Part shown: positions 17,186 to 25,997 of the stretch, one piece after another | Layout: the number at the start of each line of letters is the position of its first letter | Numbering within the stretch: the first letter of the stretch is position 1 | Assembly (NCBI GenBank): GCA_964451255.1 | Contig: CAYVHL010000006.1 | Coordinates: forward strand, 57,960 to 121,959 | Direction: 5' to 3' | DNA: 64,000 nt | Source: JAHBTB01 sp964451255 | GTDB lineage: Bacteria > Armatimonadota > Fimbriimonadia > Fimbriimonadales > Fimbriimonadaceae | Translations under genes and position numbers: made by a program | The notes under the pieces: model-generated | Database searches by the model: none | What the model was told of the DNA's origin: nothing | Seen by the model: only the letters and a program-made list of their open reading frames with translations

Positions 17186-18346
17186 GTGTTTCGCATGCTT
17201 GCGACATTAGCCGTTCTTGCCATGGGTAGCCAGGCGGCGCCGACTATCGCCGAGATACGGGCCATGATCGCGAGGGAACCATTCGCGGCCGCCGAGGCGG
17301 TACGAAGAAAGTTCAAGCCGGCCGACTTGGCCAATGGGGCGGTGGCCGAAGAGGGTCTCGACTATCTCTTCGCCATCCAAACCAACGGTAAGAAGGCGGT
17401 TGTGGTCAGTGACGGAAAGCCGATTGTGGCGCTCACCAAAGTCAGTGACGGCCTCATGGTGGGTTCAGTCGAGCTCGGGGACGGTGACGCATATCTCGCC
17501 GAGATCGAAGTCGATGGAAAGCCAGTCCGCGAGGGGATCCAGATCGAAGGTTACACGCACAACCCCTATCAGGACCCGCCGCGGGAAGGCTTGCGCGGAG
17601 AACTTCGGGACATGGGCGTCTGGAAGAGCTCCACTTACGCCGAGACGACCCGCAAGTGGTATCTGTATCTCCCCAAGGGTTACTCCAAGGAGTCCAGCTA
17701 TCCGTTGCTTGTTTGCCAAGACGCCCAGTGGGACCGCCAATGGCAGTCCGCATTCTTGGACAACATGGCCGCCGCAGGGAAGATTCCGCCTGTCGTCGGG
17801 GTGTTCATAGAGCCTGGACAGGACAAGCCAGGCAGCTACAGCGACCGCAGCCGTGAGTACGATCCGTTGGACGACACCTATGTGACCTTCCTAGCAAAGG
17901 AGATTCTGCCCCAGGTGGAGAAGGTCGTCGGCGTCAGCCACGACCCGTCCGAGCGTGCGATATGCGGAGTCAGTTCTGGTGGTATCTGCTCCTTTACGGC
18001 CTGTTGGGAGAGACCAGACCTGTTCCGCACCGCGATCAGCTTCGTCGGGAGCTTCACCAACATTGCCGGCGGGCCCACGAAGATCGGAGGGGGGCACAAC
18101 TATCCGTTCATCGTCCGCCAGTCGGCCCCGAAGCCTATCCGGGTCTTCCTGCAAGACGGCACGCATGACTTGGACAACGTCTTTGGCAACTGGTTCTTGT
18201 GCGGTGAGCAGATGGCGGCCGCGCTGAAGTTCAAGCACTACGACGTCGTGTGGAACCCCGGCAAGGGGTTCCACAACACCAAACACGCGAGACGGATCAT
18301 GGACAAAGCGCTGACATGGTGGCTGCGCGGACAAGATGCTCACTGA
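17186..18346 (+). CDS. Secreted esterase, enterochelin-esterase-like
   Basis: A 386-residue alpha/beta hydrolase. The GTG at 17186 has GGAAG 8 bases upstream and starts a signal peptide (MFRMLATLAVLAMGSQAA). The N-terminal 140 residues are a beta-rich domain, as in Fes/IroE-like esterases. The catalytic domain has RKWYLYLPKGY, the nucleophile elbow GVSSGG, and a late GKGFHNTKHA holding the candidate catalytic histidine. It probably hydrolyses esters or sugar-acid links outside the cytoplasm. ATG at 17195 is the alternative start. It follows the M14 gene by 31 bases on the same strand. Confidence 0.8.
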   Translation: MFRMLATLAVLAMGSQAAPTIAEIRAMIAREPFAAAEAVRRKFKPADLANGAVAEEGLDYLFAIQTNGKKAVVVSDGKPIVALTKVSDGLMVGSVELGDGDAYLAEIEVDGKPVREGIQIEGYTHNPYQDPPREGLRGELRDMGVWKSSTYAETTRKWYLYLPKGYSKESSYPLLVCQDAQWDRQWQSAFLDNMAAAGKIPPVVGVFIEPGQDKPGSYSDRSREYDPLDDTYVTFLAKEILPQVEKVVGVSHDPSERAICGVSSGGICSFTACWERPDLFRTAISFVGSFTNIAGGPTKIGGGHNYPFIVRQSAPKPIRVFLQDGTHDLDNVFGNWFLCGEQMAAALKFKHYDVVWNPGKGFHNTKHARRIMDKALTWWLRGQDAH

Positions 18347-18475
18347 GAGGCAGGTCTACGTGCCTGGTTTTGACGGCCCGTCCCATAAATGTTTCTCAGA
18401 GACAGAACTGTGGAACGACGCTTCCGTCTCCAGCCCACGATCCGGATCCGTTCGGACGATTAGGAGACAAGAACA

Positions 18476-19012
18476 ATGAAACGACTGACAATCCTCGCCA
18501 CGTGCTTGCTGCTTGTGGGCTCGGTTTCAACCGTCGCGCTTGCCCAACAACCGGGGCACGGCCAGCAAAACGTCCAGGCGCATACACGACGAGGAGGCCA
18601 CTCAAGTGACGCGATCATGCGAAAGGCAGCCAAAGAAGTGGCCGAGGCCCATCAGATATTGAACCGGGCTCTACCCATCTACGACGGCCACAGGGTCAAC
18701 GCCATGCAGGACTGCCGTGAAGCGGAACTGCAGATCGCAGAGGGCCTGAAATTCAACCGTCAACACGATCGCGGCGCAAAGGTTGAAGCCAAACCGCGCG
18801 ACGACCAGTCGGCCGGCAAGTACGACCGCAAAGAGGTAGAGCGGAGCAACGCCCAACTCGTGAAGGCGGCCGACATCTTGGCGCGCACCAAGGGCCAGTT
18901 GGAGAAGGGCGCGGACGAATACGGTGGACACCGCGTGAAGGCGATCGGCCAGATTGACGAGGCGATCAAGCAGATTCGCCTCGCGTTGGCATCGGTCGGC
19001 CACAAAGGTTGA
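18476..19012 (+). CDS. Exported protein with two GHRV helical repeats
   Basis: A 178-residue protein with a signal peptide (cleavage after VALAQ) and a good AGGAG ribosome site. The mature part contains two similar helical units: one has YDGHRVNAMQDCREAELQIA and the other YGGHRVKAIGQIDEAIKQIR, about 80 residues apart, so the gene arose by internal duplication. I do not recognise a named family, although the xGGHRxxAI motif recurs in small exported proteins of soil bacteria. It is convergent with pyrE. Confidence 0.7.
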   Translation: MKRLTILATCLLLVGSVSTVALAQQPGHGQQNVQAHTRRGGHSSDAIMRKAAKEVAEAHQILNRALPIYDGHRVNAMQDCREAELQIAEGLKFNRQHDRGAKVEAKPRDDQSAGKYDRKEVERSNAQLVKAADILARTKGQLEKGADEYGGHRVKAIGQIDEAIKQIRLALASVGHKG

Positions 19013-19060
19013 GATAACGAACGTACCCCTTCGAGACCCGTTGAGGGGGTATTCGACCAA

Positions 19061-19606
19061 TCAGGAGCGGGTGCCGGGTTTCGTGACGGGAATCGCCGCC
19101 AACCAGTCCGGCACCTCATCTGGCTCGAAGCTTTCTGCTTCCACTTTGTAGGCGGCGAACAAAGGGGCGGGGAACGCAGCGGGTTCTGACGATCGGTCGA
19201 TCAAGACTCCGATCCCAGCACATCGGCCCCCCGCATCGGTGACGACATCTATCGTCTCCCGGACGGAGAGGCCGGTCGTGAGGACGTCGTCAACCACCAA
19301 GACATTTGCTCCGGCAGGTACTGACCCGCCACGACGCAGCGTCTTCTTGCCTCCTTCACTCTCCACATAGAGGGCCGGGACACCGAGCTGGCGGGCGACT
19401 TCGAAGGCTATGATGATCCCGCCTGTCGTTGGCCCGGCCACAAGTTCGACGCCGAGGGGCCGATAGTGGGCGGAGATCTCGGCGCACAGGGCAGTCAGGA
19501 CGTCGGGACGTTCAAGCACCCGGAACTTCTCAAAATAGACCGCGCTGTGACGTCCGCTGGTCAATAGAAAGTGGCCGCGCAAAACGGCGCCGCTCGTCTC
19601 GAGCAT
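19061..19606 (-). CDS. pyrE: Orotate phosphoribosyltransferase
   Basis: A 181-residue enzyme that makes OMP from orotate and PRPP in pyrimidine synthesis. Seen: GHFLLTSGRHSAVYFEKFRV near the N-terminus, AGPTTGGIIIAFEVARQLG, the loop GGKKTLRRGGSVPAG, and the PRPP-binding motif NVLVVDDVLTTG. This arrangement fits the shorter PyrE subtype found in many thermophiles and deep-branching bacteria. ATG at 19606 follows the panD stop by 10 bases, so it is the last gene of a ccmF-panD-pyrE operon. Confidence 0.9.
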   Translation of the reverse strand: MLETSGAVLRGHFLLTSGRHSAVYFEKFRVLERPDVLTALCAEISAHYRPLGVELVAGPTTGGIIIAFEVARQLGVPALYVESEGGKKTLRRGGSVPAGANVLVVDDVLTTGLSVRETIDVVTDAGGRCAGIGVLIDRSSEPAAFPAPLFAAYKVEAESFEPDEVPDWLAAIPVTKPGTRS

Positions 19607-19616
19607 CAAGGCAAGG

Positions 19617-19979
19617 TCAACCGACGACGCTGTACGGGGTGAGTTCTCGGACAATGTTGTTCCTGTCATCGAGCAAGATGGCGCGGGGCACGACGGGTTC
19701 GTCACTCAGGCAAAAAGCTGCTACGACTATCCGGTCGCCCGGCCTGAAGAAGTGAGCGGCGCCGCCGTTCAGGCCCACGACACCCTTCGGGCCACTAAAG
19801 GCATAGGTTTCGATCCGGGCCTTGTGGTCGACTGCCCAAACATGGACGTGTTCTCCGTCCTCGATCCCGACCGCATCCATCAGCTCTTGGTCGATCTGGA
19901 TACTGCCGACATATTCGGGATCAGCGTAAGTGACCCGTGCATGGTGTAGCTTAGCCTTCAGCAGGTTGTTCAGTCGCAT
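19617..19979 (-). CDS. panD: Aspartate 1-decarboxylase precursor
   Basis: A 120-residue proenzyme that makes beta-alanine for pantothenate and CoA. It self-cleaves between Gly25 and Ser26 in YVGSIQID to form the pyruvoyl cofactor. Other family marks are the N-terminal MRLNNLLKAKLHHARVTYAD and GPKGVVGLNGGAAHFFRPGD. Length is typical. Its start overlaps the end of ccmF by 29 bases, indicating translational coupling. Confidence 0.95.
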   Translation of the reverse strand: MRLNNLLKAKLHHARVTYADPEYVGSIQIDQELMDAVGIEDGEHVHVWAVDHKARIETYAFSGPKGVVGLNGGAAHFFRPGDRIVVAAFCLSDEPVVPRAILLDDRNNIVRELTPYSVVG

Positions 19980-22332
19980 CGGTTTCTGGGCTTGTCGGTC
20001 GCTTCGATCCGGCCCTCCGCGACCAGGCCGACAAGAGTCCGCCGAGGGTCATGATACCGACGCCGAGCCAGACCGCCCGGACCATCGGTTTGTAGAACAC
20101 TTCGACGGGAAACGCCGGTGTCCGGTACATGACTTGGACGACGGAGGAATGGTCGGCGGCATTCATCGCGACAAGTCGGAGCGCGAACGCCTGGGTCAGG
20201 GTGACGTCGGTGTACGCGAACTTCCCTGGGCTCTCCATTTTCATGCTGGGGGAGACCTTGCCCATGACGTTTCCATCTGAGTCTTCCAGTTGGAAGTCGG
20301 CGATGAACGTCGCGCCCGGCCCGCCGAGCGTGCCCTCGGTGCGCATACCCAAATACCTGTAGACCAGGCCTGGAATCTTCTTGTAGACCGCCGCCTGCCC
20401 TCGAACCAAGGTCATGGGGTCGGAGGCTTCTTCGCTTGGTGGGTAGATAGCGAAGTACAGGTCGTGAGTCCAGAAGCTCTCAATCCAAGGCCAGGTCATG
20501 GGTGTCGGCTTGCCGTTCATCGACGTCAGGTACATGCCCGGTTTGGCCTGGAACTTGCCCTCGGGCCCGGTGACCTGCATCGCCACGCGGTTGTGGCGGT
20601 CGGTGAAATCGCTTGTCGGGCCCAGGAGGCGGATCGTCCGTCCAAAGAAGTCGGTGTCGACGTCCCGGTTGACCATGATCAGATCCTTCTTCTCGAAGCC
20701 TCTGGAAAAGATGAGCCCGAGAAGGGCCACGCCCAGTCCGAAGTGGGCCAGGTAGCCACCGGCCGCCGTCCACGACTTCTGGAATGACTCGACGAGCCGG
20801 AAGAGGTTGGCGACGATGATGAACAGGCAGAGAAAGGCCAGGAAGACGACCCATGGGGTAGCCGGAACATCGACGCCGTGAAGGAACTCAATGGTCCGGG
20901 TCGGGTCGGCGACAAACCCGGAGTCTCCCTGCTTGACCCAAAAGAGCAGGCATCCGGACAGCCCGATCGCGACAGCTAGCGCGTTGGACAAACGCTTGAA
21001 GACTTCTGACAGGCCAATGTTGCGCCAAGTCAAGAACGGCGCGATCGCCAAGGCTGGCATGATCAGTACGAACGGGTAGGACAGCACTTGGTGGTACAGG
21101 TGCTCCTCCACGACCTTCGGCTTGCGACCGCTCATGCTCTCGATAAGCGGGACGCTCATTCCTATCCCGGCTACCAACCCAAAGGTGCAAAGAAGCCAGA
21201 TTCCCAACTGGTAGAAGTAGTCGCGCGTCCAAAATGCCGGCCTTGGCGCTGGTTCCGGCACCTCTCTCTTTAGGGCGCGATAGTTGGCGGCGAACACGGC
21301 TGCGAATGCGATGGCGGCAAACGCGCCGACCCCGACGAGAATCCAGAGCGCCGAATGGTCCATCTCCGCGAAGCTGTGGACGCTCGTGTCACCGAGGAAG
21401 CCGCTCCGGGTCAGAAACGTCCCGTAGACAAAGCTGAGGAAGGGCACGGCGCCACCGATGAGGTTGACGAGGTAACCACGCCGTTTGGCGGATTGGAGGA
21501 AGATGCCGTGCACGAAAGCCACGACAGCGCACCACGGGACAAAACTCGTGTTCTCGACCGGGTCCCACATCCAAAACCCACCCCAGCCGAGCGTCTCGTA
21601 CGCCCAAAAGCCGCCCATGCACAGTCCGACGCCGAGCAGCGACAAGCTCACTAACGCCCACGGCCGGACCAGTGGCAACCAACTGTGCGGGTCGCGCCGG
21701 ATCGTGGCCGCCGTCGCCCAGGCGAAGAGTGCGGCCAGAGACCCGAAGCCCATGAAGATCGTGGGCGGGTGGATGACGACCCAATAGTTGAGCAGAGACG
21801 GCGTGAGCCCGTTGCCGTCGGCTGGCACCAACCACTTCCCATCGACCAGGGGCACATGGGTAAACGGCGACTCAAAGGCCAAGATGCCGACGATCCCGGC
21901 CAAGAAAAGCGCGTAGACGATGCTGAACCAACGTCTGTCCGACCCAGTGCGTGGCCCTACGAGGAGGCAAAAGATCGCGGAGGTCGTCGCCCAGAGCAGA
22001 AACGAGCCCTCTTGTCCGCTCCAGATCCCCGCGATTTTGTATTGCAACTCGTGGTCGCGGGCCGTGTGCATGAAGACGTACTTGAACTCGAACTGGTTCG
22101 TGACGAACAAAGCAGCGATGCAGATGAAGGCGGTGAAGAGGAGAAGGCACCCGGCCCACATGGCAAGCTTCGCTGGCTTGGCCCGGTCCGGCTTGTTTCC
22201 GGACGACCACCAAAGTCCGGCGGACGCCAAGTATGCGACGACCGCCAGTAAGACGGCGAGTTGGCCGGTCTGTCCGATGGCCGCCGCCCAACCAGGTGTC
22301 GCTTGTAGGGCCGCCGTCACGCTGTTATCCAC
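19951..22332 (-). CDS. ccmF: Cytochrome c-type biogenesis protein CcmF
   Basis: A 793-residue inner-membrane protein of the haem lyase for c-type cytochrome maturation (System I). About 14-15 membrane helices are visible. The WWD haem-handling motif is WGGFWMWDPVENTSFVPW at residues 250-267, and a conserved histidine lies in VVIHPP before it. It is longer than typical CcmF (about 650) owing to an extended periplasmic C-terminal region before the last helix. It starts with GTG. Other ccm genes are not adjacent; the operon partners are panD and pyrE. Confidence 0.93.
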   Translation of the reverse strand: MDNSVTAALQATPGWAAAIGQTGQLAVLLAVVAYLASAGLWWSSGNKPDRAKPAKLAMWAGCLLLFTAFICIAALFVTNQFEFKYVFMHTARDHELQYKIAGIWSGQEGSFLLWATTSAIFCLLVGPRTGSDRRWFSIVYALFLAGIVGILAFESPFTHVPLVDGKWLVPADGNGLTPSLLNYWVVIHPPTIFMGFGSLAALFAWATAATIRRDPHSWLPLVRPWALVSLSLLGVGLCMGGFWAYETLGWGGFWMWDPVENTSFVPWCAVVAFVHGIFLQSAKRRGYLVNLIGGAVPFLSFVYGTFLTRSGFLGDTSVHSFAEMDHSALWILVGVGAFAAIAFAAVFAANYRALKREVPEPAPRPAFWTRDYFYQLGIWLLCTFGLVAGIGMSVPLIESMSGRKPKVVEEHLYHQVLSYPFVLIMPALAIAPFLTWRNIGLSEVFKRLSNALAVAIGLSGCLLFWVKQGDSGFVADPTRTIEFLHGVDVPATPWVVFLAFLCLFIIVANLFRLVESFQKSWTAAGGYLAHFGLGVALLGLIFSRGFEKKDLIMVNRDVDTDFFGRTIRLLGPTSDFTDRHNRVAMQVTGPEGKFQAKPGMYLTSMNGKPTPMTWPWIESFWTHDLYFAIYPPSEEASDPMTLVRGQAAVYKKIPGLVYRYLGMRTEGTLGGPGATFIADFQLEDSDGNVMGKVSPSMKMESPGKFAYTDVTLTQAFALRLVAMNAADHSSVVQVMYRTPAFPVEVFYKPMVRAVWLGVGIMTLGGLLSAWSRRAGSKRPTSPETDATEQPAEG

Positions 22333-22432
22333 TCTTGATGTACCTGCCCCGTGTCAACCGGCTCATTCTACGACACCCGATCTTCAGGGCCCATTCGGTG
22401 AGGCTTGAGGGAACCTGCGTAGAATAGCCGAC

Positions 22433-24460
22433 ATGCTTGGTCTCGCGGCATTTGCCATCGCCGTCACCGCCGAGTCGCCGACGGTCGGCGGCCGGTTTCC
22501 CGCCGTCCCCCTGATCGCCCATGACCCGTATTTCAGCGTCTGGGATGAAAGCGAGACCCTTTACGGCGACTGGCCCCGCCACTGGACGGGGGCGATCCAC
22601 GCTCTGCAGAGCATGATCCGGGTCGACGGCCGAACCTATCGGTTGATGGGGGCCGCTCCAGGCTCGATGCCCACCCTCAAACAGACAGACCGGCAGGTGA
22701 GCGCGACCGCGACCCGCTACACGTTCAAGGGCAACGGGGTCGAAGTGAAGTTAGAGTTCATGAGCCCGTCTTATCCGGGCGACCTTGTACGGCTAACCAG
22801 GCCGGTGACGTACATCAAGTACGCGGTCCGCACCACCGACGGCATCAAGCGCCCGGTCAAGCTCTACCTCGACGCCACCGCCGAACTTGCGGTCAACCAC
22901 CCTGACCAAAGGGTCGTCGGTTCGCCGGTGGCCATCGACGGCATGGTCGCGACCCGGATCGGGACACAAGACCAGAAAGTCTTGGGGAAGAAGGGCGACG
23001 ACCTGCGGATCGACTGGGGATACCTCTACTTGGCCGCGAAGAAGACCTCGAAGGCGACCGCCCAGGTCGTGCCCGCCGACCTGGCCCGTGCCCAGTTTGA
23101 CCGAGGCAGACAGATCCATCCGTACCACGACTCGGACTTTCCCAGGCAGGTGCAGGACGGATGGCCGTCATTGTCGTTGGTCGCCGATCTGGGCGCTGTG
23201 GGCGCCTCTGCCAAGAAGTGGACCGCCTACATCGCTTATGACGACCTCAAGTCCATCGATTACATGGGCGAGGATCAGGAGGCGGTCTGGCGTAAGCACG
23301 AAAGCATCGGCGAGGCTCTTCGTAACTCCATGGCCAACGAGAAAAGCTACGCCGAGAAGGCAGCCGAGTTCGACTCACGGGTTGCGGGCGAGGCTGCGGC
23401 AAAGGGGGGCGAGGCGCTGAAGACTCTGGCGGTCTTGGCCTACCGTCAGACATTGGCGGCCAGCAAAGTGACACTGGACGGCAAGGGAAGGCCGATGCTC
23501 TATCCAAAGGAGAACTTCAGCAACGGTTGCATCGGCACCGTCGATGTGATCTATCCGATGGCGCCGCAACTGCTCGCTTACTACCCAGAGTTGTGCCACG
23601 CGATGCTTTTGCCGGTCCTTGAGTACGCCGCTTCTAGCCGCTGGAAGTTCCCGTTCGCACCGCATGACCTGGGCACCTATCCCTTGGCGACCGGCCAGGT
23701 CTATGGAGGAGGCGAGAAGACAGAGGAGAACCAAATGCCGGTGGAGGAGAGCGCGAACATGATCATCCTTTGCGCGGCGCTGGCGAAGGCGGAGAAGACA
23801 CCGGCGATGGCGGGCGCGTTCTGGTCGCAACTGACCAAGTGGGCCGCCTATCTAGAGGAGAAGGGCCTCGACCCCGAGAACCAACTCTGCACCGACGACT
23901 TTGCCGGGCACCTCGCCCACAACGTCAATCTCTCGGCCAAGGCGATCGTCGCCCTCGGTGCCTATGCTCAACTAGCCGAATCCCTTGGTCATGCGGACGA
24001 GGCCTCAAAGTACGGGGCGATCGCCAAGGACTACGCGGCGAAGTGGTTGGCGATGGCGAAGGATGGCGAAGCCACAAAACTCACCTTTGACAAGCCTGGG
24101 ACGTGGAGCCAGAAGTACAACATCGCCTGGGACGACGTGCTTGGTCTCGGACTGTTCCCCCAGAGCGTCAAAGAGGCGGAGGTGACGCTCTATTACTCCA
24201 AACTAAATAAGTACGGACTACCCCTGGACATCCGCAAGGACTACACGAAGCTGGATTGGTCGGTGTGGAGTTCCACCTTGGCTGGGAGGAAAAAGGACGT
24301 CGAGAACTTTTGCAAACCGATCGTCAAGTTCCTTAGGGAGACACCCGACACGATCCCGATGACGGACTGGTACGACACCAAGACGGGCCGACACGTCGGG
24401 TTCCAGGCCAGGTCCGTGGTCGGTGGTGTGTTCATGCCGTTGCTTCGTGGCCGCTGGTAG
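22433..24460 (+). CDS. Secreted glutaminase-like protein (DUF4965/DUF1793)
   Basis: A 675-residue protein with a short N-terminal signal (MLGLAAFAIAVTAES). It matches the fungal/bacterial glutaminase A type: an N-terminal DUF5127-like region (PAVPLIAHDPYFSVWDESET then LYGDWPRHWTGA), the DUF4965 region, and a C-terminal (alpha/alpha) barrel DUF1793 with NFSNGCIGTVDVIYPMAPQL, DDFAGHLAHNVNLSAKAIVA and KYNIAWDDVLGLGLFP. Glutaminase activity is known for fungal members; in bacteria, related proteins may act on glycans, so substrate is uncertain. It is divergent from ccmF, with 100 bases between. Confidence 0.82.
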   Translation: MLGLAAFAIAVTAESPTVGGRFPAVPLIAHDPYFSVWDESETLYGDWPRHWTGAIHALQSMIRVDGRTYRLMGAAPGSMPTLKQTDRQVSATATRYTFKGNGVEVKLEFMSPSYPGDLVRLTRPVTYIKYAVRTTDGIKRPVKLYLDATAELAVNHPDQRVVGSPVAIDGMVATRIGTQDQKVLGKKGDDLRIDWGYLYLAAKKTSKATAQVVPADLARAQFDRGRQIHPYHDSDFPRQVQDGWPSLSLVADLGAVGASAKKWTAYIAYDDLKSIDYMGEDQEAVWRKHESIGEALRNSMANEKSYAEKAAEFDSRVAGEAAAKGGEALKTLAVLAYRQTLAASKVTLDGKGRPMLYPKENFSNGCIGTVDVIYPMAPQLLAYYPELCHAMLLPVLEYAASSRWKFPFAPHDLGTYPLATGQVYGGGEKTEENQMPVEESANMIILCAALAKAEKTPAMAGAFWSQLTKWAAYLEEKGLDPENQLCTDDFAGHLAHNVNLSAKAIVALGAYAQLAESLGHADEASKYGAIAKDYAAKWLAMAKDGEATKLTFDKPGTWSQKYNIAWDDVLGLGLFPQSVKEAEVTLYYSKLNKYGLPLDIRKDYTKLDWSVWSSTLAGRKKDVENFCKPIVKFLRETPDTIPMTDWYDTKTGRHVGFQARSVVGGVFMPLLRGRW

Positions 24461-24478
24461 AGAAACCGGAAGCGGCAC

Positions 24479-24507
24479 TTGACTTTGCTGAACGGGTTCA
24501 GTAAAGT
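24479..24507 (+). promoter_or_regulatory. Promoter of the lipoprotein gene
   Basis: TTGACT at 24479-24484, a 17-base spacer, and TAAAGT at 24502-24507. The spacer is occupied by the LacI-type palindrome, so a bound repressor would block RNA polymerase. Confidence 0.7.
24485..24504. promoter_or_regulatory. LacI-type operator 1
   Basis: TTGCTGAA, spacer CGGG, TTCAGTAA: an inverted repeat with one mismatch. It matches operator 2 at 24926-24945 almost base for base, so both probably bind the LacI regulator encoded at 24945. Confidence 0.75.
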
Positions 24508-24553
24508 AGTCCCTACGGAAGTTGACCTGGGCTTGAACCAGGTGGAAGACCAA

Positions 24554-24880
24554 ATGAAACTGAAACTCGTGGCCGTCGTTTTCATTTCGACGCTCGTCGT
24601 GGCCGGACTATCGGGGTGTGGTGACAAGGCCGACAAGGCCCAAGCCATCGGCACCGAGCAACAGGCAAAGGACATGCTGGCGGCGCGGAAGATCTTCGAC
24701 GCTAACCATGGGGATTGGTCCAAGACTTCGCCAGAAGACCAGCAGAAGTTTGAAAACTACGTCGGTGGCAAGGAGAGGGCACAAGCGGTCTGGGCGAAGA
24801 TGGTGAACCCATATGCCCCCGGCCCGGGGGCGGTTAAGCCTCAGGGAGACAACGGTGCGAAGAACCCGTACGGAGGCTGA
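24554..24880 (+). CDS. Small lipoprotein under LacI-type control
   Basis: A 108-residue protein with a lipoprotein signal: hydrophobic stretch to residue 17, then the lipobox GLSGC with Cys22 as the modified residue. The mature part is helical and charged (AKDMLAARKIFDANHGDWSK then TSPEDQQKFENYV), ending in a Gly/Pro tail (YAPGPGAVKP, NPYGG). No family is recognised. AGGTGGAAG is a good ribosome site. Its promoter spacer contains an operator shared with the downstream LacI gene, so it is probably a target of that regulator. Confidence 0.7.
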   Translation: MKLKLVAVVFISTLVVAGLSGCGDKADKAQAIGTEQQAKDMLAARKIFDANHGDWSKTSPEDQQKFENYVGGKERAQAVWAKMVNPYAPGPGAVKPQGDNGAKNPYGG

Positions 24881-24894
24881 TGTCAGATTTTCCA

Positions 24895-24922
24895 TTGGAT
24901 CTGTACGTTCTTGTCGTATACT
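24895..24922 (+). promoter_or_regulatory. Promoter of the LacI gene
   Basis: TTGGAT at 24895-24900, 16-base spacer, TATACT at 24917-24922. The predicted start of transcription is near 24929, inside operator 2, leaving a leader of only about 16 bases. Confidence 0.6.
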
Positions 24923-24925
24923 GCC

Positions 24926-24945
24926 TTGCTGAAGGCGTTCAGCAA
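24926..24945. promoter_or_regulatory. LacI-type operator 2 (autoregulation)
   Basis: TTGCTGAA, spacer GGCG, TTCAGCAA: perfect 8-base arms. It begins just after the -10 box, contains the AAGG ribosome site, and its last base is the first base of the LacI start codon. This position would give autorepression. Confidence 0.78.
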
Positions 24946-25997
24946 TGACGCGAAGGACGACGATCGAGGACGTAGCCCGCTTAGCGGGCGTAGGCAAGGT
25001 GACGGTGAGCTACGTGCTCAACGGCCGGGCTGACAAGGCGCGGATAAGCGCCGAGACTGCCGAGCGGGTCTTTGCCGCCGCCCGAGAACTCGACTACCGT
25101 CCCAACGCCCTGGCACGGATGCTTTCCCGACAGCGGACCGACACGGTCGCGGTCGCTTTCCAATACGCTGACTACTTCAGTGCTTCCAGTTCGTTTATCA
25201 ACGAAGTCATGAAGGGCGTGTGCGAGGCGTGCGTGGAAGAGAACCTGGACGTCTTGCTCCACACGAGAGCGGCCGGCGATCCGATCGCCGAGGCAGACGC
25301 CCTCACCGACGGACGGGTCGACGGCATCTTGATGCTGCGGGACGCCGACGATCCGACCCTAGAAGCTGTCCTTGCCCGCAAGTTTCCGACCGTGCTCTTC
25401 TTCAGTCGGACGGCCAAATCTGGCGTGCCCTTTGTTGACTGCGACAACTTCGCCGGGGGCCGGATCGCCACCGACCATTTGACCGGACTCGGCCACCGTC
25501 GGATCGCGTTCATCTCCGGATCACCGAACAGCGTCGACTCCGGGGAGCGCGCGAGCGGTTATCGCCACGGGTTGCGAAGCGCAAACATCGAGGCCGACCC
25601 CAGTTTCATCGTCCCGTTCGAGTCGCCAAACAGCGACCCTCGCCCTTTCGTCGAACTGATGGGAAGGCCCGACCGCCCATCCGCCTTGTTTGTCTGGTCA
25701 GACGACGTCGCCTTCGCCTGTCTGCGGATTCTGAACGAACTTCAGTTGGACGTCCCAGGTGATGTCTCTGTCGTGGGATTCGACAGTTCTGCCGCCTGCG
25801 ATCGAGTCACTCCCGCTCTGACCAGCGTCAACCAGCCTGTGGCCGAAATGGCCCGGTCTGCCACCAAGATCTTGTCGGACATTGTCCGCGGCAACACCAC
25901 GCAAAGGCCTACAAGAGTCGTTTTCCCGCTAGAACTGGACGTCCGAGGCTCGACTTCGGCGCCAAACCCAAAAATCTCACCGTTGAGGACCCTATGA
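24945..25997 (+). CDS. LacI family transcriptional regulator
   Basis: A 350-residue repressor or activator. The N-terminal helix-turn-helix TIEDVARLAGVGKVTVSYVL (6-25) and hinge YRPNALARML (51-60) are classical. The ligand domain follows the periplasmic-binding fold with VDGILMLRDADDPTLEAVL, GHRRIAFISGSP and DVSVVGFDSS. LacI proteins usually sense sugars. Its operator overlaps its own start, and a second copy controls the upstream lipoprotein gene. The stop overlaps the start of the prepilin-like gene as ATGA. Confidence 0.93.
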   Translation: MTRRTTIEDVARLAGVGKVTVSYVLNGRADKARISAETAERVFAAARELDYRPNALARMLSRQRTDTVAVAFQYADYFSASSSFINEVMKGVCEACVEENLDVLLHTRAAGDPIAEADALTDGRVDGILMLRDADDPTLEAVLARKFPTVLFFSRTAKSGVPFVDCDNFAGGRIATDHLTGLGHRRIAFISGSPNSVDSGERASGYRHGLRSANIEADPSFIVPFESPNSDPRPFVELMGRPDRPSALFVWSDDVAFACLRILNELQLDVPGDVSVVGFDSSAACDRVTPALTSVNQPVAEMARSATKILSDIVRGNTTQRPTRVVFPLELDVRGSTSAPNPKISPLRTL

